NCBI GenBank assembly: GCA_026415615.1
Contig: JAOAGT010000002.1
Span: forward strand, 248,001-312,000
Reading direction: 5' to 3'
Source of the DNA: Thermoleophilia bacterium
Lineage (GTDB): Bacteria > Actinomycetota > Thermoleophilia > RBG-16-64-13
Length of the DNA: 64,000 nucleotides
A model generated the notes under the pieces. It was given only the letters and a program-made list of their open reading frames with translations, had not been told where the DNA came from and did no database searches. The translations under genes and the position numbers were made by a program. Below are positions 1 through 8,201 of this stretch, piece by piece. Positions within the stretch are counted from its first letter, which is position 1. The number at the start of each line of letters is the position of its first letter.

Positions 1-318
1 GATCAGGGAGCTTACGCCCAAAGTGGCTAAGATGACCATGGCTAAAGAGGCATTGCGGAGAGGGGCGATCACCAGCTGGTACATCACTAGTCCCACTAGT
101 GCCACAGCTACGACGGTGACCACGGCGGCCAGCCAGTAGGGGAGATGTAAGCTGTTCCAAAACCAATAGCTCATCATTCCGCCCAGCATCACAAACTCAC
201 CCTGCGCAAAGTTGACCACTTGAGAAGCTCGGTAGATGGTCAAGAGTCCCAGGGCGATAAGAGCGTAAATCGCGCCTATGCTTACGCCCGATACAAGCAG
301 TTGGATGAGATTGGCCAC
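1..318 (-). CDS. livH: Branched-chain amino acid ABC transporter permease (LivH-like), 3' end outside window
   Basis: N-terminal 106 residues of an inner-membrane permease of the LivH family, which forms the channel of high-affinity uptake systems for leucine, isoleucine, valine or related amides. The visible part has the family signature: a first membrane helix followed by a helix containing VVNFAQGEF, then further hydrophobic segments. The start is a GTG at 318 preceded by a GGGAGGGG ribosome-binding site. It lies 80 bp downstream of the substrate-binding protein gene on the same strand, so the two are probably cotranscribed. The gene runs off the window, so its C-terminus cannot be judged. 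Substrate is inferred from family only. Confidence 0.9.
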   Translation of the reverse strand, partial: MANLIQLLVSGVSIGAIYALIALGLLTIYRASQVVNFAQGEFVMLGGMMSYWFWNSLHLPYWLAAVVTVVAVALVGLVMYQLVIAPLRNASLAMVILATLGVSSLI

Positions 319-398
319 TTAAGCCCCTCCCCGCTTTGCCTATCTAGAAACCGACACTACTTCCAAACTACTAGCTCATGCACTTAGAAACAAACCTC

Positions 399-1760
399 TC
401 ACCAGAGATGAGAACGTGCTTCTTCCGACAGTGTGTCAGGCATGAACTTGGCAGCATTGAGCTCCTTGAGCTGGAACGAATGGTTCCGGATCTCAATAAT
501 CTTGTAATCCGCAAGATCAAGACCAATGTGGTCGGTGGGGGTGTACGTAAGAGTGCCTTCGCTTCCCACGAAGTCTTTCACATTGTTCTCGATGTAATTG
601 CGGATGGCTTCCTTGTCTGTCCAGCCTACGGCGTTGAACGTATTCTTGATAATGCCCACCACGGTCAAAGCGTGGGCAGCAACGCCTGAGAACACGCGGT
701 TGTACTTGGCCTCAAAACGCGCCTTCATGTCAAGGAGGGGCGCCTTGATCGGATCATCATCCGGAAGCTGCTCGCATACGATGGGCGAGTCGCAGCAGAA
801 CTGCACGCCCTCGATTTCCTTGCCGCCTGCGTCGAGCAAGGCGAAGTAGCCAAAGGCTGGCTCGCCGATGACCGGCAGGTTGACGCCGATCTTGTTTAGA
901 GCCTTGATGAGGGTGATGGCGTCAGTACCAAGGAGAATCATCCCAATCGCGTCGGCGTTAATGCGTTCAACCTCCGCCTTGATCTTGGTGGCGAAGGCGG
1001 TCATATCAAGCTGTCCGGGGACTACCTGGTCCTTGAGCACAACAGCGTTTATGCCCCACTCTTTGGCGTAGTCACGAATGTAGTAGCCGCCGTAAGCGAA
1101 CAAGTTCTGCAGGTCCGTGACTACCACGATGTTGTCGTAGTTGTTGTACTTAGCGATAGCCAGGACTGCCTGACCTTGCACCTTGCCCGAGGCGACGGTG
1201 TTGAAGGTGTACTTGTAGAACTGCTGCTGCCAGGCGGCATCGTCGGGTACAAATGCGATCAAGGGCATCTTCTCCCGCTCGCAAACGGCCATTGCCTGGG
1301 CAACCACAGCGCCTGAACTAGGCCCAACGATTAGCGGGATATCCGGCATTGACGTGAGCTTGGTAAACGCCGCATTGGCCTTGGCAGCATCAGAGGCGGT
1401 GTCTTCGGGCACCACTTCGATAGGATGACCCTGGATGCCGCCCTCCGCGTTTAGCTTCTCGATTTCCAGCAGCATGCCGTCCCGGGTGTCAAGACCAATG
1501 CTGGACAACGCGCCGGTCAGGTCCGAAACCAAACCGATCTTGATCGGTTCCAAATTTGCAGGTCCTCCACTGGTGACGGTGGTTTGGCCTGTACCCGTGG
1601 TTGCTGTTGTCTGGGAGGATCCCGTGCTTGCCGTGGTCTGCGGAGCCGCAGTGGTCTCCGTGGTGCCTTCCTTGCCGCAGCCGACAGCCACAGATGCGAT
1701 CAAGAGCGCGATCGCAAGGATCGCCACTAGCACCAAAGTTCTTGTAGTCCTGCGATTCAA
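399..1760 (-). CDS. livK: Branched-chain amino acid ABC transporter substrate-binding lipoprotein (LivK-like)
   Basis: Periplasmic-binding-protein family (type 1, LivJ/LivK/AmiC-like) protein that captures an amino acid or amide outside the membrane and delivers it to the LivH/LivM permeases. A signal peptide ends in the lipobox VAVGC, with Cys28 as the lipidated residue. A Thr/Ser/Gly-rich tether follows, and the two-lobed binding domain starts near PIKIGLVSDLTG. The chosen start is a TTG at 1760, because an AAAGGAGG site sits 8 bases upstream. The in-frame ATG at 1781 lies upstream of that site and lacks a good one of its own. The next gene downstream is the permease gene livH. The ligand cannot be read from the sequence. 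Confidence 0.9.
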   Translation of the reverse strand: MNRRTTRTLVLVAILAIALLIASVAVGCGKEGTTETTAAPQTTASTGSSQTTATTGTGQTTVTSGGPANLEPIKIGLVSDLTGALSSIGLDTRDGMLLEIEKLNAEGGIQGHPIEVVPEDTASDAAKANAAFTKLTSMPDIPLIVGPSSGAVVAQAMAVCEREKMPLIAFVPDDAAWQQQFYKYTFNTVASGKVQGQAVLAIAKYNNYDNIVVVTDLQNLFAYGGYYIRDYAKEWGINAVVLKDQVVPGQLDMTAFATKIKAEVERINADAIGMILLGTDAITLIKALNKIGVNLPVIGEPAFGYFALLDAGGKEIEGVQFCCDSPIVCEQLPDDDPIKAPLLDMKARFEAKYNRVFSGVAAHALTVVGIIKNTFNAVGWTDKEAIRNYIENNVKDFVGSEGTLTYTPTDHIGLDLADYKIIEIRNHSFQLKELNAAKFMPDTLSEEARSHLW

Positions 1761-1921
1761 GGCCCTAACCTCCTTTGCCATTAATTCCGCTCCCCAGAAG
1801 CCATAAGTAGTCTTTTGCCCCCAAATTCTGACGTCTACCTCCCTTCCAATCGCGGCCCTCCGGGCCTGTCCGGCTCTAGTGTTGGGAAATCTGAACCCCC
1901 GTGTAGGGCTTGGGTAGATGC

Positions 1922-1950
1922 ATCATTGCACCCGTTTGTCGATAAGTCAA
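1922..1950 (-). promoter_or_regulatory. Candidate promoter for livK-livH
   Basis: On the minus strand a TTGACT box (1945-1950) is followed after 17 bases by AATGAT (1922-1927), a plausible sigma-70-type promoter about 160 bases upstream of livK. The -10 box matches the consensus at only four of six positions, so this is a tentative call. Confidence 0.3.
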
Positions 1951-2098
1951 CATGTCAAAAATTGATAGAAATATTGAAAAACAAGTCGTATAACCTAACG
2001 GCTTGATACATGCTGATTGCATTTCTGGAAGGAAAGTGTCATGGTATGTTAGAAACACCAGCTGGCTGCCATATAACGCCGGCTAACTGTTACGTGAA

Positions 2099-2124
2099 GA
2101 CTTTGACGATTGACTTTGACGATT
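2099..2124. repeat. 13-bp tandem direct repeat in the livK / Fic-like intergenic region
   Basis: The 13-base unit GACTTTGACGATT occurs twice back to back (2099-2111 and 2112-2124), 40 bases before the Fic-like gene at 2164. The 403-bp divergent gap between livK (start 1760) and that gene is otherwise AT-rich and holds no convincing ORF. A 60-codon minus-strand frame at 1876-2058 has no ribosome-binding site or family features. The repeat could be a regulator site or slippage product; nothing decides between them. Confidence 0.6.
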
Positions 2125-2163
2125 AGATCTCGCAATACTGCTAGGAAGGGGATGTAGAACGAG

Positions 2164-3516
2164 ATGCCCAGTGGTCAGGCTCGGGTTTTCGAGGTGCTTC
2201 GCAGCCCGGAGATGCGGCGAATTCTCGAGCGTTCTCGGCGCGAAACTCTGCTCCATGAGGACTTTCTTCGCATGCCGCAGCCCGTCGGGTGGAGCCCTGA
2301 GGAGACTTGGCGGCTCTTAAAGACTATCCGGCGACAGCTGTCGATAGAAGTGCCCATACTGACGCCTCAAGGCTATCGCCTGTGTTACTTTCTGCACCAG
2401 GATCTGCTAAATCGCCTGTTTGACTTCGAACGTTATTGCCGTCCGGAATCCGAGCTGTATATGCAGCTTGCCGATAGGCAAGGGCAGCCGTTCATAGTGA
2501 AAATCCAGATTGAAGAAGCGATTGCTACAAGCACACTGGACGGGCTCACAATTCCTTATGAACAGGCCGAAAGACTTATCCGTCTGGACAGAAAACCCCG
2601 AGATAGTGGGGAGCGGGTCATATTCAACACCTACCGGCTGATGAGTGACATCTCTACATACGTGGGAGAACGCTTTAGCCCCGAGCTTCTCTCGGAGTTT
2701 TACCGCCGAGTGACCGATGGGGTTGACGCCTCCACCATTAGTCGGGGTCCAGAGCGGTCGCCTCTTGCGCGCCCCGAGTACCGAGCGCTGTCTTCTCGGC
2801 AAGCAGATCGCCATGTCGACGAGATATGTGCGTACGCAAACGACGAGATCGGTGATCCGGATGAACACCCTGCCATCCGAGCCGTGGTGCTACGCGGAAT
2901 CATCCGCCAGTGGTTCCCGCTGCCTGACTGGAACGGTAACGTGGCCTCGGTGGTCTACCGTCTGTATTGTCTTAAGCACAATTTCCCGGTGCTTGCGTAT
3001 CTGCCCTTCTCTAGGCTAGCGCTTGACTGGGCCGAAGGTCGCATTGGGCCGCCGGACGTGATGGCTTCGGACCTGCCTGCGCAGTATGTTGACGAGCGCG
3101 GCGACGAGGACCATACGCCTGTTCTCACCTTGGCAATTCAGCTGGTGCATTACGGGGTGATGGAGCTTGTGTCTTACATCAAACAGACCAAGGAGAGAGA
3201 CGACAAGATTCTTGCTGCCCTACGACACGATCCGTCACTTAACCACCGCCAGCGAAGCATCCTGAGCCGGGCTCTTCGCCACCCGGATGCCGAGTTCTAC
3301 ATTCGCTACCACCAAGTCAACCACAACGTGGCCTATGCTACAGCCAGGGCCGATCTTCTTGATTTGGCCGAAAAAGGTTACTTGGTGCAGTTCAAGAAGA
3401 AGAAAGCTTTTGTGTTTCGTCCACATGAAGACTTGCAGAAGCGGCTGCGGTTAGAGGTTGAGCATCTTCCTCACACCGGTTCACTTAGTGAAGAGCCGCC
3501 CGATGACGACGAGTAG
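2164..3516 (+). CDS. Fic-fold protein with degenerate catalytic motif and C-terminal DNA-binding-like region
   Basis: A 450-residue protein resembling Fic/DOC proteins, enzymes that usually transfer AMP or another group to a target protein. Residues 117-127 (IEEAIATSTLDG) match the helix that precedes the Fic core in many stand-alone Fic proteins. The core motif, normally HPFxDGNGR, reads FPLPDWNGN at 251-259. The catalytic His is Phe, the first Gly is Trp, and the final Arg is Asn. The C-terminal 100 residues look like a winged-helix (Gln/Arg-rich helices, then a KKKKAFVFRP hairpin). An acidic tail EEPPDDDE follows. It is therefore probably a non-transferase relative acting by binding. A DUF169 gene follows after 22 bp. 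Fold assignment is moderately sure; function is unknown. Confidence 0.6.
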   Translation: MPSGQARVFEVLRSPEMRRILERSRRETLLHEDFLRMPQPVGWSPEETWRLLKTIRRQLSIEVPILTPQGYRLCYFLHQDLLNRLFDFERYCRPESELYMQLADRQGQPFIVKIQIEEAIATSTLDGLTIPYEQAERLIRLDRKPRDSGERVIFNTYRLMSDISTYVGERFSPELLSEFYRRVTDGVDASTISRGPERSPLARPEYRALSSRQADRHVDEICAYANDEIGDPDEHPAIRAVVLRGIIRQWFPLPDWNGNVASVVYRLYCLKHNFPVLAYLPFSRLALDWAEGRIGPPDVMASDLPAQYVDERGDEDHTPVLTLAIQLVHYGVMELVSYIKQTKERDDKILAALRHDPSLNHRQRSILSRALRHPDAEFYIRYHQVNHNVAYATARADLLDLAEKGYLVQFKKKKAFVFRPHEDLQKRLRLEVEHLPHTGSLSEEPPDDDE

Positions 3517-3538
3517 ATGACCACGCTGGGAGGCGATT

Positions 3539-4306
3539 GTGACCAGTCTGGACCAGCTCCACCAGTATGCTCAGGAGATCGAATGCTTGATGGCCCTGCA
3601 CAGCTATCCGCTGGCCGTGAAGATGATTGAACGAGGCGAGGAGCTTCCTCCGGAGGTTATCCGTCCCAAGAAGGACCTGGGCTATCACCTCAGTCAGTGT
3701 CAAGCTTTCACTCTTTCGCGTCGCAAAGGTGTTGCGGTGGCCATGGTGGACGATGATCACTGGTGTTGGGGGCCCATCATGGCTTACGGAATTGTTGATC
3801 AGAATATAGGGAGGGACTTTCCCGAGATAAGCGAAGATCTCAAGAAAATCCCGCTCCTTGAGCCAGGGAGGTACTGCGGTATTGTGAGCGCGCCCCTTCG
3901 GAGCGCCACGTTCATTCCCCAAGTGGTGTTGATCTACTCAAATGTCGCTCAGCTCAACAACATGCTTCACGCACTATCTTTTGCAGGAGAGGGTCTTGTC
4001 GATACACCAATCTACCCCATTGCGAGCTGCGCCTGGTCGGTGGTACCCAGTCTCAGGGGTAAGTATGCGGTCACCATCCCTGACCCCGGAGAGCTAGGTC
4101 GCGCTTTTGCCTTTGAAGATGAAATCATCTTTAGTCTACCGGTGGAAAAAGTGGAGCTGCTGGTTAGGCAGCTCCACTTTTTCCGCGACGAGCTCAAATG
4201 GGAATACAAGCGTCACGACCGCTTAGAAATACGCCCCGACTTTCCTCGCCCAGAGTTCTACAAGAGACTCTTTAAGGTGTGCGGATTAGATGCCGACGAC
4301 CTCTGA
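3539..4306 (+). CDS. DUF169 family protein
   Basis: A 255-residue soluble protein matching the uncharacterised DUF169 family, which is common in anaerobic bacteria and archaea. Typical features seen are the N-terminal segment AVKMIERGEELP, the CQAFTLSRRKG motif with a conserved Cys near residue 60, and glycine-rich ligand-like segments in the middle. The start is a GTG at 3539 with a GGGAGG site just upstream. It follows the Fic-like gene by 22 bp and may be cotranscribed with it. The gene contains a perfect 17-bp inverted repeat (4144-4184) that stays in frame. No enzymatic function is established for the family. Confidence 0.75.
   Translation: MTSLDQLHQYAQEIECLMALHSYPLAVKMIERGEELPPEVIRPKKDLGYHLSQCQAFTLSRRKGVAVAMVDDDHWCWGPIMAYGIVDQNIGRDFPEISEDLKKIPLLEPGRYCGIVSAPLRSATFIPQVVLIYSNVAQLNNMLHALSFAGEGLVDTPIYPIASCAWSVVPSLRGKYAVTIPDPGELGRAFAFEDEIIFSLPVEKVELLVRQLHFFRDELKWEYKRHDRLEIRPDFPRPEFYKRLFKVCGLDADDL
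4144..4184. repeat. Perfect 17-bp inverted repeat inside the DUF169 gene
   Basis: Arms 4144-4160 and 4168-4184 are exact reverse complements separated by 7 bases. The left arm begins GGAAAAAGTGG. The repeat lies in coding sequence, about 120 bases before the stop codon, and does not interrupt the frame. It has no T-tract, so it does not look like a normal terminator. Confidence 0.9.
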
Positions 4307-4372
4307 GCACGGACTCCTCTGACCGCATGCACGCTCGGACGCAGATTCATTCGATACTCGATCGCACGCTAC

Positions 4373-5158
4373 TTAGTCAATTAGGGTGTTTGCAAACACA
4401 AGCCAGGTCAACAGCGATTTGGAGGTCAGGCTGAGTAGTATGTAGACCTTTTCTCCGAACAGATAGTCCCGCCACTTTCCCACCTGGGCATACTGCAAAA
4501 TCATGTTGACCGCAAAGCTCATGAAGAACACGAAGTATGAGGCAATGATCCCGTAAACAAATCCCGGTGGCTCGGCTCCGTCATACCCGGGGCTGACCAG
4601 GTAGATCACGATTGCCACCCAGGGAATTATGCCGGCAAAGGTTCCAAACCAATACGAGAGCCAGTTTGCCTTGCCTGGTTGCTCGTATTTCTCCATCAGC
4701 AGCCCAAAGAAAATCATGCACGCGTTTATGCCGAAAATAGCCAGCATTGCCGCAATGTCGGTGATGCCGCAGATCATGGTTATGAGCATGATCATGAGCG
4801 ACGAGGTTATGGAGTACTCAATCCACCGACCGTAGTTGCGGTCCTGTAGCAAATTGCGCTTGTACCAGCCAAAGATTCCCGGTGAGGCTATCAAAAGCAA
4901 AGAAAGCGCCGAGATGGCCATGAAGGCAAATGTGCCCCACGCAAGCGGGAGACTTCCTATCCGGGTGAGGACGCCGTCTGTGCCAGGCGGGCCTTGCATG
5001 TAAGTGGCGGTCACGGGAAGCTTAAAGTCGTTGGCTAGTGCGGCCATGACCACAGCCTGCACAGCCAACACGAGACCTACTGCTATGTTCCACCAGCGAA
5101 GGTTCTGCAGACGCTTCTGGATCTCGCCCGTTACGGCGGTTGTGCTATTGGCAGCCAT
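4373..5158 (-). CDS. Heliorhodopsin
   Basis: A seven-helix membrane protein of the heliorhodopsin family, retinal-binding light sensors with inverted topology relative to other microbial rhodopsins. The last helix carries the retinal lysine in SLTSKSLLTW (Lys247). Helix 3 carries RWIEYSITSS with the expected counterion Glu114. Length from the chosen ATG at 5158 is 261 residues, normal for the family. That start has a GGGGGA site 5 bases upstream. A longer frame extends to 5293, but its added N-terminus is Arg/Pro-rich and not family-like. A 238-bp gap separates it from the upstream acyl-CoA synthetase gene, so it may have its own promoter. No retinal-synthesis gene is in the window. Confidence 0.93.
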   Translation of the reverse strand: MAANSTTAVTGEIQKRLQNLRWWNIAVGLVLAVQAVVMAALANDFKLPVTATYMQGPPGTDGVLTRIGSLPLAWGTFAFMAISALSLLLIASPGIFGWYKRNLLQDRNYGRWIEYSITSSLMIMLITMICGITDIAAMLAIFGINACMIFFGLLMEKYEQPGKANWLSYWFGTFAGIIPWVAIVIYLVSPGYDGAEPPGFVYGIIASYFVFFMSFAVNMILQYAQVGKWRDYLFGEKVYILLSLTSKSLLTWLVFANTLID

Positions 5159-5396
5159 CTTGTCCCCCGGTACGTAATGTGTTTCTTGCCAACCGCGCTC
5201 GGAGTCCCCGAAAAATCCTTGAGGTCTTGCCGGCGCACGCTTTGTACGTCTTGTACCCACTACTTCCGGCGTTCTAAGCCTAGGCGCAAGCATCTTCTTT
5301 AGCGCTCCACAGCGCGGGCGTACTACGCTGCGTGGGGGACATCATGCCCTGCGGGGCAGGCCCTGCCGGGCGCCTCCTTGCGCTAATTACCGGGCG

Positions 5397-7031
5397 CTAC
5401 TGCTCAGTCTCAAGCTCTACCAAGCTGCGGCCGCAGTATTTCTCGCGCAGTTTGGGTTTGTCGATCTTGCCTGTGGCGTTGCGAGGCACGGTGTCAAAGA
5501 TCACCCGCCGGGGGCGCTTATAGCGCGGCAATTCGAGGCAAAATTCGAGGATTTCCTGTTCGGTGCACTTGTGTCCCCGTTTGAGTTGAACAATCGCGGC
5601 TGCTATTTCTCCTAGACGGCGGTCCGGCAAGCCGATCACGGCAACATCCTTAATGGCCGGGTGGTGATGCAGAAAGTCCTCAATCTGAACGGGGTAAATG
5701 TTCTCCCCTCCGCTGATGATCACGTCCTTCTTGCGATCCACCAGATAAATGAAGCCATCTTCGTCCATGCGAGCCATGTCCCCGGTGAGAAGCCAGCCGT
5801 CTTTGAGTGTGGCCGCCGTCGCCTCTGGGTCCTTGTAGTAGCACTTCATTACTCCGGGGCCTTTCACGGCTAACTCACCCACTTCTCCTTGAGGGACCGG
5901 GTCGCAACTATCATTAACGATCATGGTTTCCCATTGATAGCCAGCCTTTCCAACGGCACCCACCTTGTGCACGTTCTCTACTCCAAGATGGACGCACCCG
6001 GGTCCCGCGGATTCTGTAAGGCCATAGTCGGTGTCATAGTCCTGCCAAGGAAAATGCTCTTTCCAGCGGCGCACCAGGCTGGGGGGAACCGGCTGAGCTC
6101 CCATGTGCATTAGTCTCCACTGCCCAAGGTCGTAATTGTCAAGCTTAAGATCCCCGCGCTCAATGGCCTCCAAGATGTCCTGCGCCCAGGGAACAAGCAG
6201 CCAGACGATGGTCACTTTTTCGTCCGAGACAGTCTTAAGGATCCACTCTGGCTTTACGCCGCGAAGCAGCACTCCTTTGCTTCCCGATAGCAGGCTTCCA
6301 AACCAGTGCATCTTGCCCCCGGTGTGATATAGGGGCGCGATACAAAGGAAGTTATCGCTGCGGGTTTGCCCGTGGTGCACGAGTTCGGCCATGCCGGCTG
6401 CCAGTAGGCTGCGATGGGTGTGCAAGATGGCCTTGGGAAAGCCTGTAGTGCCGGAGGAGAAGTATATGGCCGCTTCGTCTTCTTCGCGCAGCAAAACTCC
6501 GGGGTCATCCGAGCCACACTTCTGTGAGCAATGGTAGTAACTTTCGGCGAAGGTAGGGCAGTCGGTGCCAACAAAAAAACGCGGATCTATCTGCGGGAGC
6601 CGATCAACTAGAGATTCTATCCGACCTATGAACTCTGGACCGAAGACTAAGGCTCGTGCGTCGGAGAGCTTCAGGCAGTATTCAATTTCCTCTGCGGTGT
6701 AGCGGTAGTTCATAGGCACCGCCAAGGCGCCTGACTTAAGCACGCCGAAATAGACAGGGAGCCACTCAAGACAGTTCATCATGAGAATGGCGACTTTATC
6801 TCCTTTGTCAATCCCTCGGGAGAGGAGCAAGTTGGCAAAGCGGTTTGCCGCCTCGTCGAACTGCCTCCACGTCATCTCTCTACGCCGGTGCTCGGAGGGA
6901 TTGGTCTCCATAAGCTCGTATTCGCGCCAAGTTACTTCGCGCTTAGCTTCGAGTTCGGGACTTACTTCCACTAAGCAAACCTCATCCCCATAAAGCTTCG
7001 CGTTACGTGATAGCGCCTCGGTTAGCAGCAT
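5397..7031 (-). CDS. Acyl-CoA synthetase / AMP-dependent ligase
   Basis: An ANL-superfamily enzyme (544 residues) that activates a carboxylic acid with ATP to an acyl-adenylate and then to a CoA thioester. The ATP-binding loop SSGTTGFPK is at residues 192-200. YGLTES, TGD and the hinge DRKKDVIISGGENIYP follow, and the C-terminal PRNATGKIDK provides the catalytic Lys. All expected motifs are intact. The substrate cannot be fixed; medium- or long-chain fatty acid or an aromatic acid are all possible. The region 31-60 contains two similar segments (REVTWREYEL and REMTWRQFDE). The downstream gap 5294-5396 has short GC-rich hairpins (near 5345-5367) that may aid termination. Confidence 0.88.
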   Translation of the reverse strand: MLLTEALSRNAKLYGDEVCLVEVSPELEAKREVTWREYELMETNPSEHRRREMTWRQFDEAANRFANLLLSRGIDKGDKVAILMMNCLEWLPVYFGVLKSGALAVPMNYRYTAEEIEYCLKLSDARALVFGPEFIGRIESLVDRLPQIDPRFFVGTDCPTFAESYYHCSQKCGSDDPGVLLREEDEAAIYFSSGTTGFPKAILHTHRSLLAAGMAELVHHGQTRSDNFLCIAPLYHTGGKMHWFGSLLSGSKGVLLRGVKPEWILKTVSDEKVTIVWLLVPWAQDILEAIERGDLKLDNYDLGQWRLMHMGAQPVPPSLVRRWKEHFPWQDYDTDYGLTESAGPGCVHLGVENVHKVGAVGKAGYQWETMIVNDSCDPVPQGEVGELAVKGPGVMKCYYKDPEATAATLKDGWLLTGDMARMDEDGFIYLVDRKKDVIISGGENIYPVQIEDFLHHHPAIKDVAVIGLPDRRLGEIAAAIVQLKRGHKCTEQEILEFCLELPRYKRPRRVIFDTVPRNATGKIDKPKLREKYCGRSLVELETEQ

Positions 7032-7113
7032 CTCAGTCCTCGTCTCTATAAGCTGGATTTAAGATTTGCACTTAAGCTCGAAAGCGGTTCGTTGGCACTG
7101 TACGAGCTTCGTC

Positions 7114-7548
7114 TCAGAAAGCGCCTAGTTGGCACCGCACCACCTTGACGCCCAAAGTTTCGCAGGCGCTCCCCACGGTCAGCCTATCTGTTCCGACAAT
7201 GTCAGCTACCTGCCAGCACGAAGCACAGGCGATTTTGCCGTCGGCCGCGCGGCGCTCTATCTCTTGGCGCAAGTCTTCGGGGACGGTTTCCAATACGCGA
7301 GCAATTTTTTTCTCTGGTTCGTATCCAAACAGCCCGAGCTGGCACTTGACGATTCGTAGCTCAAGGAGATCGGCTGTTTTCCCGACCTCTGGCGGGACCA
7401 CTCTTAATTTGCGTGCAAGTGCGTGGGCTTGCTCGCAGGTAATTCGGCCTTCTGCCGCTACTTGTTTAAGCGCCTCGGCTACTGACGGGTTAGGCATCGT
7501 ACCAGCTGGGTGCTTAGCCTGATAATGCCCTTTGTCTGTGCACGACAT
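7114..7548 (-). CDS. Protein of unknown function with an internally duplicated domain ending in KCQLG / RCQLG
   Basis: A 144-residue protein made of two similar units. Each unit has a short helical stretch (AAEGRITCEQAHALA and AADGKIACASCWQVA), a second helix with a helix-turn-helix feel, and an ending RIVKCQLGLF or KVVRCQLGAF. The cysteine motif at each end suggests a metal or cofactor site or a disulfide. I do not recognise a characterised family. The ATG at 7548 has an AAAGGA site upstream; an internal ATG at 7497 is an alternative start. It lies 82 bp upstream of the acyl-CoA synthetase gene on the same strand, so the two may be cotranscribed. Confidence 0.7.
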   Translation of the reverse strand: MSCTDKGHYQAKHPAGTMPNPSVAEALKQVAAEGRITCEQAHALARKLRVVPPEVGKTADLLELRIVKCQLGLFGYEPEKKIARVLETVPEDLRQEIERRAADGKIACASCWQVADIVGTDRLTVGSACETLGVKVVRCQLGAF

Positions 7549-7594
7549 ATGGTCAATCCTTTCGTAGCGGGTTGGGTCTTTTCCCGGGTCTCTA

Positions 7595-8110
7595 TCATTC
7601 AGAGACCTTCATTAGGCGACCGGTAAGATGATCAAGCTCAAGCAAGGCCTTCTCTGCCCTGGACGGTAGAGCAGTAACATCGCTGCTTCGCAGTGCCAGC
7701 AGAACAGGCTCCACTACAGCTGCAAGGACAGAGTTGTCCTCGGCCAGCTCGCGTAGTACTCGGTGGCTCATGTCCAAATGGCCTCGAGGGAGGTCTTTGT
7801 TTAGTAGCGACTTAAGCACTGGCACTACGGAGCGTGGCCCCAAGGCGATAAGCCCGTCTGCGGCGAGCCAGCGGATGTCGGAGTGGCTGTCTGACATGAG
7901 CTTAACGAAGCTGTCCAAGCAGGCTGGCTCTACCATGGCGGCAAGTGCCTTGGTTGCCTCCCAACGTGTTTGCTTGTCAGAACTAGCTGTCAATTCGAGG
8001 AGGGGCCCAACCGCAGGGTCACCAGCCAAGATGAGTGTCTCACGCGCGCGTTTGCGACGCATGCCGTCACGCTCTTTAAGAGCAGCAATCAGTGCGTCAA
8101 GAATCTCCAT
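7595..8110 (-). CDS. HEAT-repeat protein
   Basis: A 171-residue all-helical protein with several HEAT-like repeats, for example around AGDPAVGPLLELTASSD, WEATKALAAMV, IRWLAADGLIALGP and SVVPVLKSLLN. HEAT repeats are protein-protein interaction scaffolds, sometimes found in lyases of phycobilin-like pigments or regulators, but nothing here indicates an enzyme. The start is placed at the ATG at 8110. The open frame extends upstream to 8326, but that part overlaps the divergent universal stress gene and is not repeat-like. Its partner is unknown. The divergent neighbour starts 91 bp away. Confidence 0.7.
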   Translation of the reverse strand: MEILDALIAALKERDGMRRKRARETLILAGDPAVGPLLELTASSDKQTRWEATKALAAMVEPACLDSFVKLMSDSHSDIRWLAADGLIALGPRSVVPVLKSLLNKDLPRGHLDMSHRVLRELAEDNSVLAAVVEPVLLALRSSDVTALPSRAEKALLELDHLTGRLMKVSE

Positions 8111-8139
8111 AGCACCCCCGTAAACCCCACGCCCACTAG

Positions 8140-8169
8140 TTTCCATAAGATACAGGCAACCTTTACAAT
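8140..8169 (+). promoter_or_regulatory. Candidate promoter of the universal stress protein gene
   Basis: TTTCCA (8140-8145) and TACAAT (8164-8169) are separated by 18 bases, with the -10 box five-sixths consensus. The site lies 32 bases upstream of the ATG at 8202. Confidence 0.35.
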
Positions 8170-8201
8170 GACAAAGATGCAAACGCCGGTGGGGAGGAGC
8201 C

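Noticed and set aside
1876-2058. 60-codon minus-strand frame between livK and the Fic-like gene
   Set aside because: No ribosome-binding site, no family features and AT-rich composition unlike the neighbouring genes; it is probably a chance open frame.
4144-4184. Perfect hairpin read as a terminator
   Set aside because: It lies inside the DUF169 coding frame, about 120 bases before the stop codon, and has no T-tract, so ending transcription there would truncate the gene.
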